From Siphonodentalium dalli (lineage: Eukaryota; Mollusca; Scaphopoda; Gadilida; Siphonodentaliidae), in assembly GCA_032622095.1 (NCBI GenBank), contig CP136061.1:117870754-117934753 (forward strand): a DNA stretch of 64,000 nucleotides. The letters are read 5' to 3'. The notes under the pieces were generated by a model. It saw only the letters and a list, made by a program, of their open reading frames with translations, ran no database searches and was not told the origin of the DNA. Of the stretch, positions 63,393 through 64,000 are shown piece by piece; the first letter of the stretch is position 1; each line of letters begins with the position of its first letter. The translations under genes were made by a program, and so were the position numbers.

Positions 63393-64000
63393 TGATGCAT
63401 AACATTTACACAAAATGGAGTATTCACGATATTATTTATAAACACAACTCCCCCCTTATGATCTCCCTACCACCACGTGAACGCGCCTCGTTGTTATAAT
63501 CATTAATTATACAGTCGACACAGCCATTTTGGTACCCATTTACGATATGTTATACAAATGTATAACACTCCTTAATGGTGTTATTTATAAACACAACTCA
63601 CCCTTATGGTTTCCATACCACCACGTGAACGCGCCCTGTTGTTATAATCATTAATTTCGCAGTGGACACAGAAAACCTGGTACCCATTTACGATAATCAT
63701 ACACATTTATAAACACTCCTTAATTGTGTGGTGCCAATCACGCACATCTCAAGGAACAACGCTCTTTAAATGAGCTACATCAACCTAAGGGAATGGCCAA
63801 AAGTCTGAATCATTTCACTAAAATTAACCTTGGAATTATTATATAATATACACATCCCAACAGTACAGTAGATCGCAACCGTAATCACGACAGTGCAGTC
63901 GTGATGCATAACATTTACACAAAATATGTTTTCAAGATATTATTTATAAATGGAACTTCCCGCTTATGATTTCCATACCATCACGTGAACGCGCCTCGTT
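63393..64000. repeat. Tandem repeat with CACGTGAACGCGCC, running off the window
   Basis: ATTTATAAACACAACTC, CCATACCACCACGTGAACGC and TTGTTATAATCATTAATT recur at about 151-bp spacing (63430, 63581). GTGATGCATAACATTTACAC recurs at 63393 and 63902, about 509 bp apart, so a higher-order unit is likely. Confidence 0.8.

Overview
The window is eukaryotic, AT-rich nuclear DNA from an animal. The evidence is a gene with eight visible coding exons joined by GT-AG introns and encoding the C-terminal 426 residues of a BTBD10/KCTD20-family protein, a tRNA-derived SINE, and many small non-autonomous DNA transposons with clean target-site duplications. The protein is clearly not a vertebrate copy, and several dispersed repeats are of the kind common in marine invertebrate genomes (a lophotrochozoan such as a mollusc or brachiopod is my guess; the sequence does not prove it). 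No bacterial operon, CRISPR or rRNA feature is present.

Layout. Positions 1-20.2 kb hold the BTBD10-like gene on the + strand, with its 5' exons lying before the window. Its introns are packed with inserted elements: hAT-like elements with 8-bp duplications, TTAA-flanked piggyBac-like MITEs, a TA-flanked palindromic MITE and a 164-bp satellite. Three of its exon borders have been copied in tandem: the 3' end of exon 2 with its donor, the 3' end of exon 3 with its donor, and most strikingly the acceptor plus first bases of exon 5, which form about 42 copies of a 43-bp unit directly upstream of the real exon. From 20.2 to 40 kb I see no convincing gene, only dispersed repeats, nested MITEs, a 21-bp minisatellite that happens to be open in several frames, and a minus-strand SINE. 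At 40.07-41.98 kb (+ strand) there is one long exon for a secreted, extremely arginine-rich protein I do not recognise. It ends in a perfect donor site and may continue in a small exon at 43.04 kb. From 44.9 to 48.1 kb are two terminal-inverted-repeat elements. From 50.16 to 58.75 kb lies an 8.6-kb foldback-type element: inverted ends, an exact 9-bp target duplication, and an interior made almost entirely of a 173-bp tandem repeat (about 43 units one way, about 5 inverted). The last 5 kb hold dispersed repeats, a 31-bp minisatellite and a further repeat running off the end.

The two genes show no functional link. Despite more than twenty DNA-transposon copies, I found no open transposase or reverse transcriptase, so all the mobile DNA here appears non-autonomous. 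Exon borders were set by reading frame, GT-AG rules and family resemblance. Element borders were set by terminal inverted repeats plus duplicated target sites where these exist. No alignments or database searches were run.
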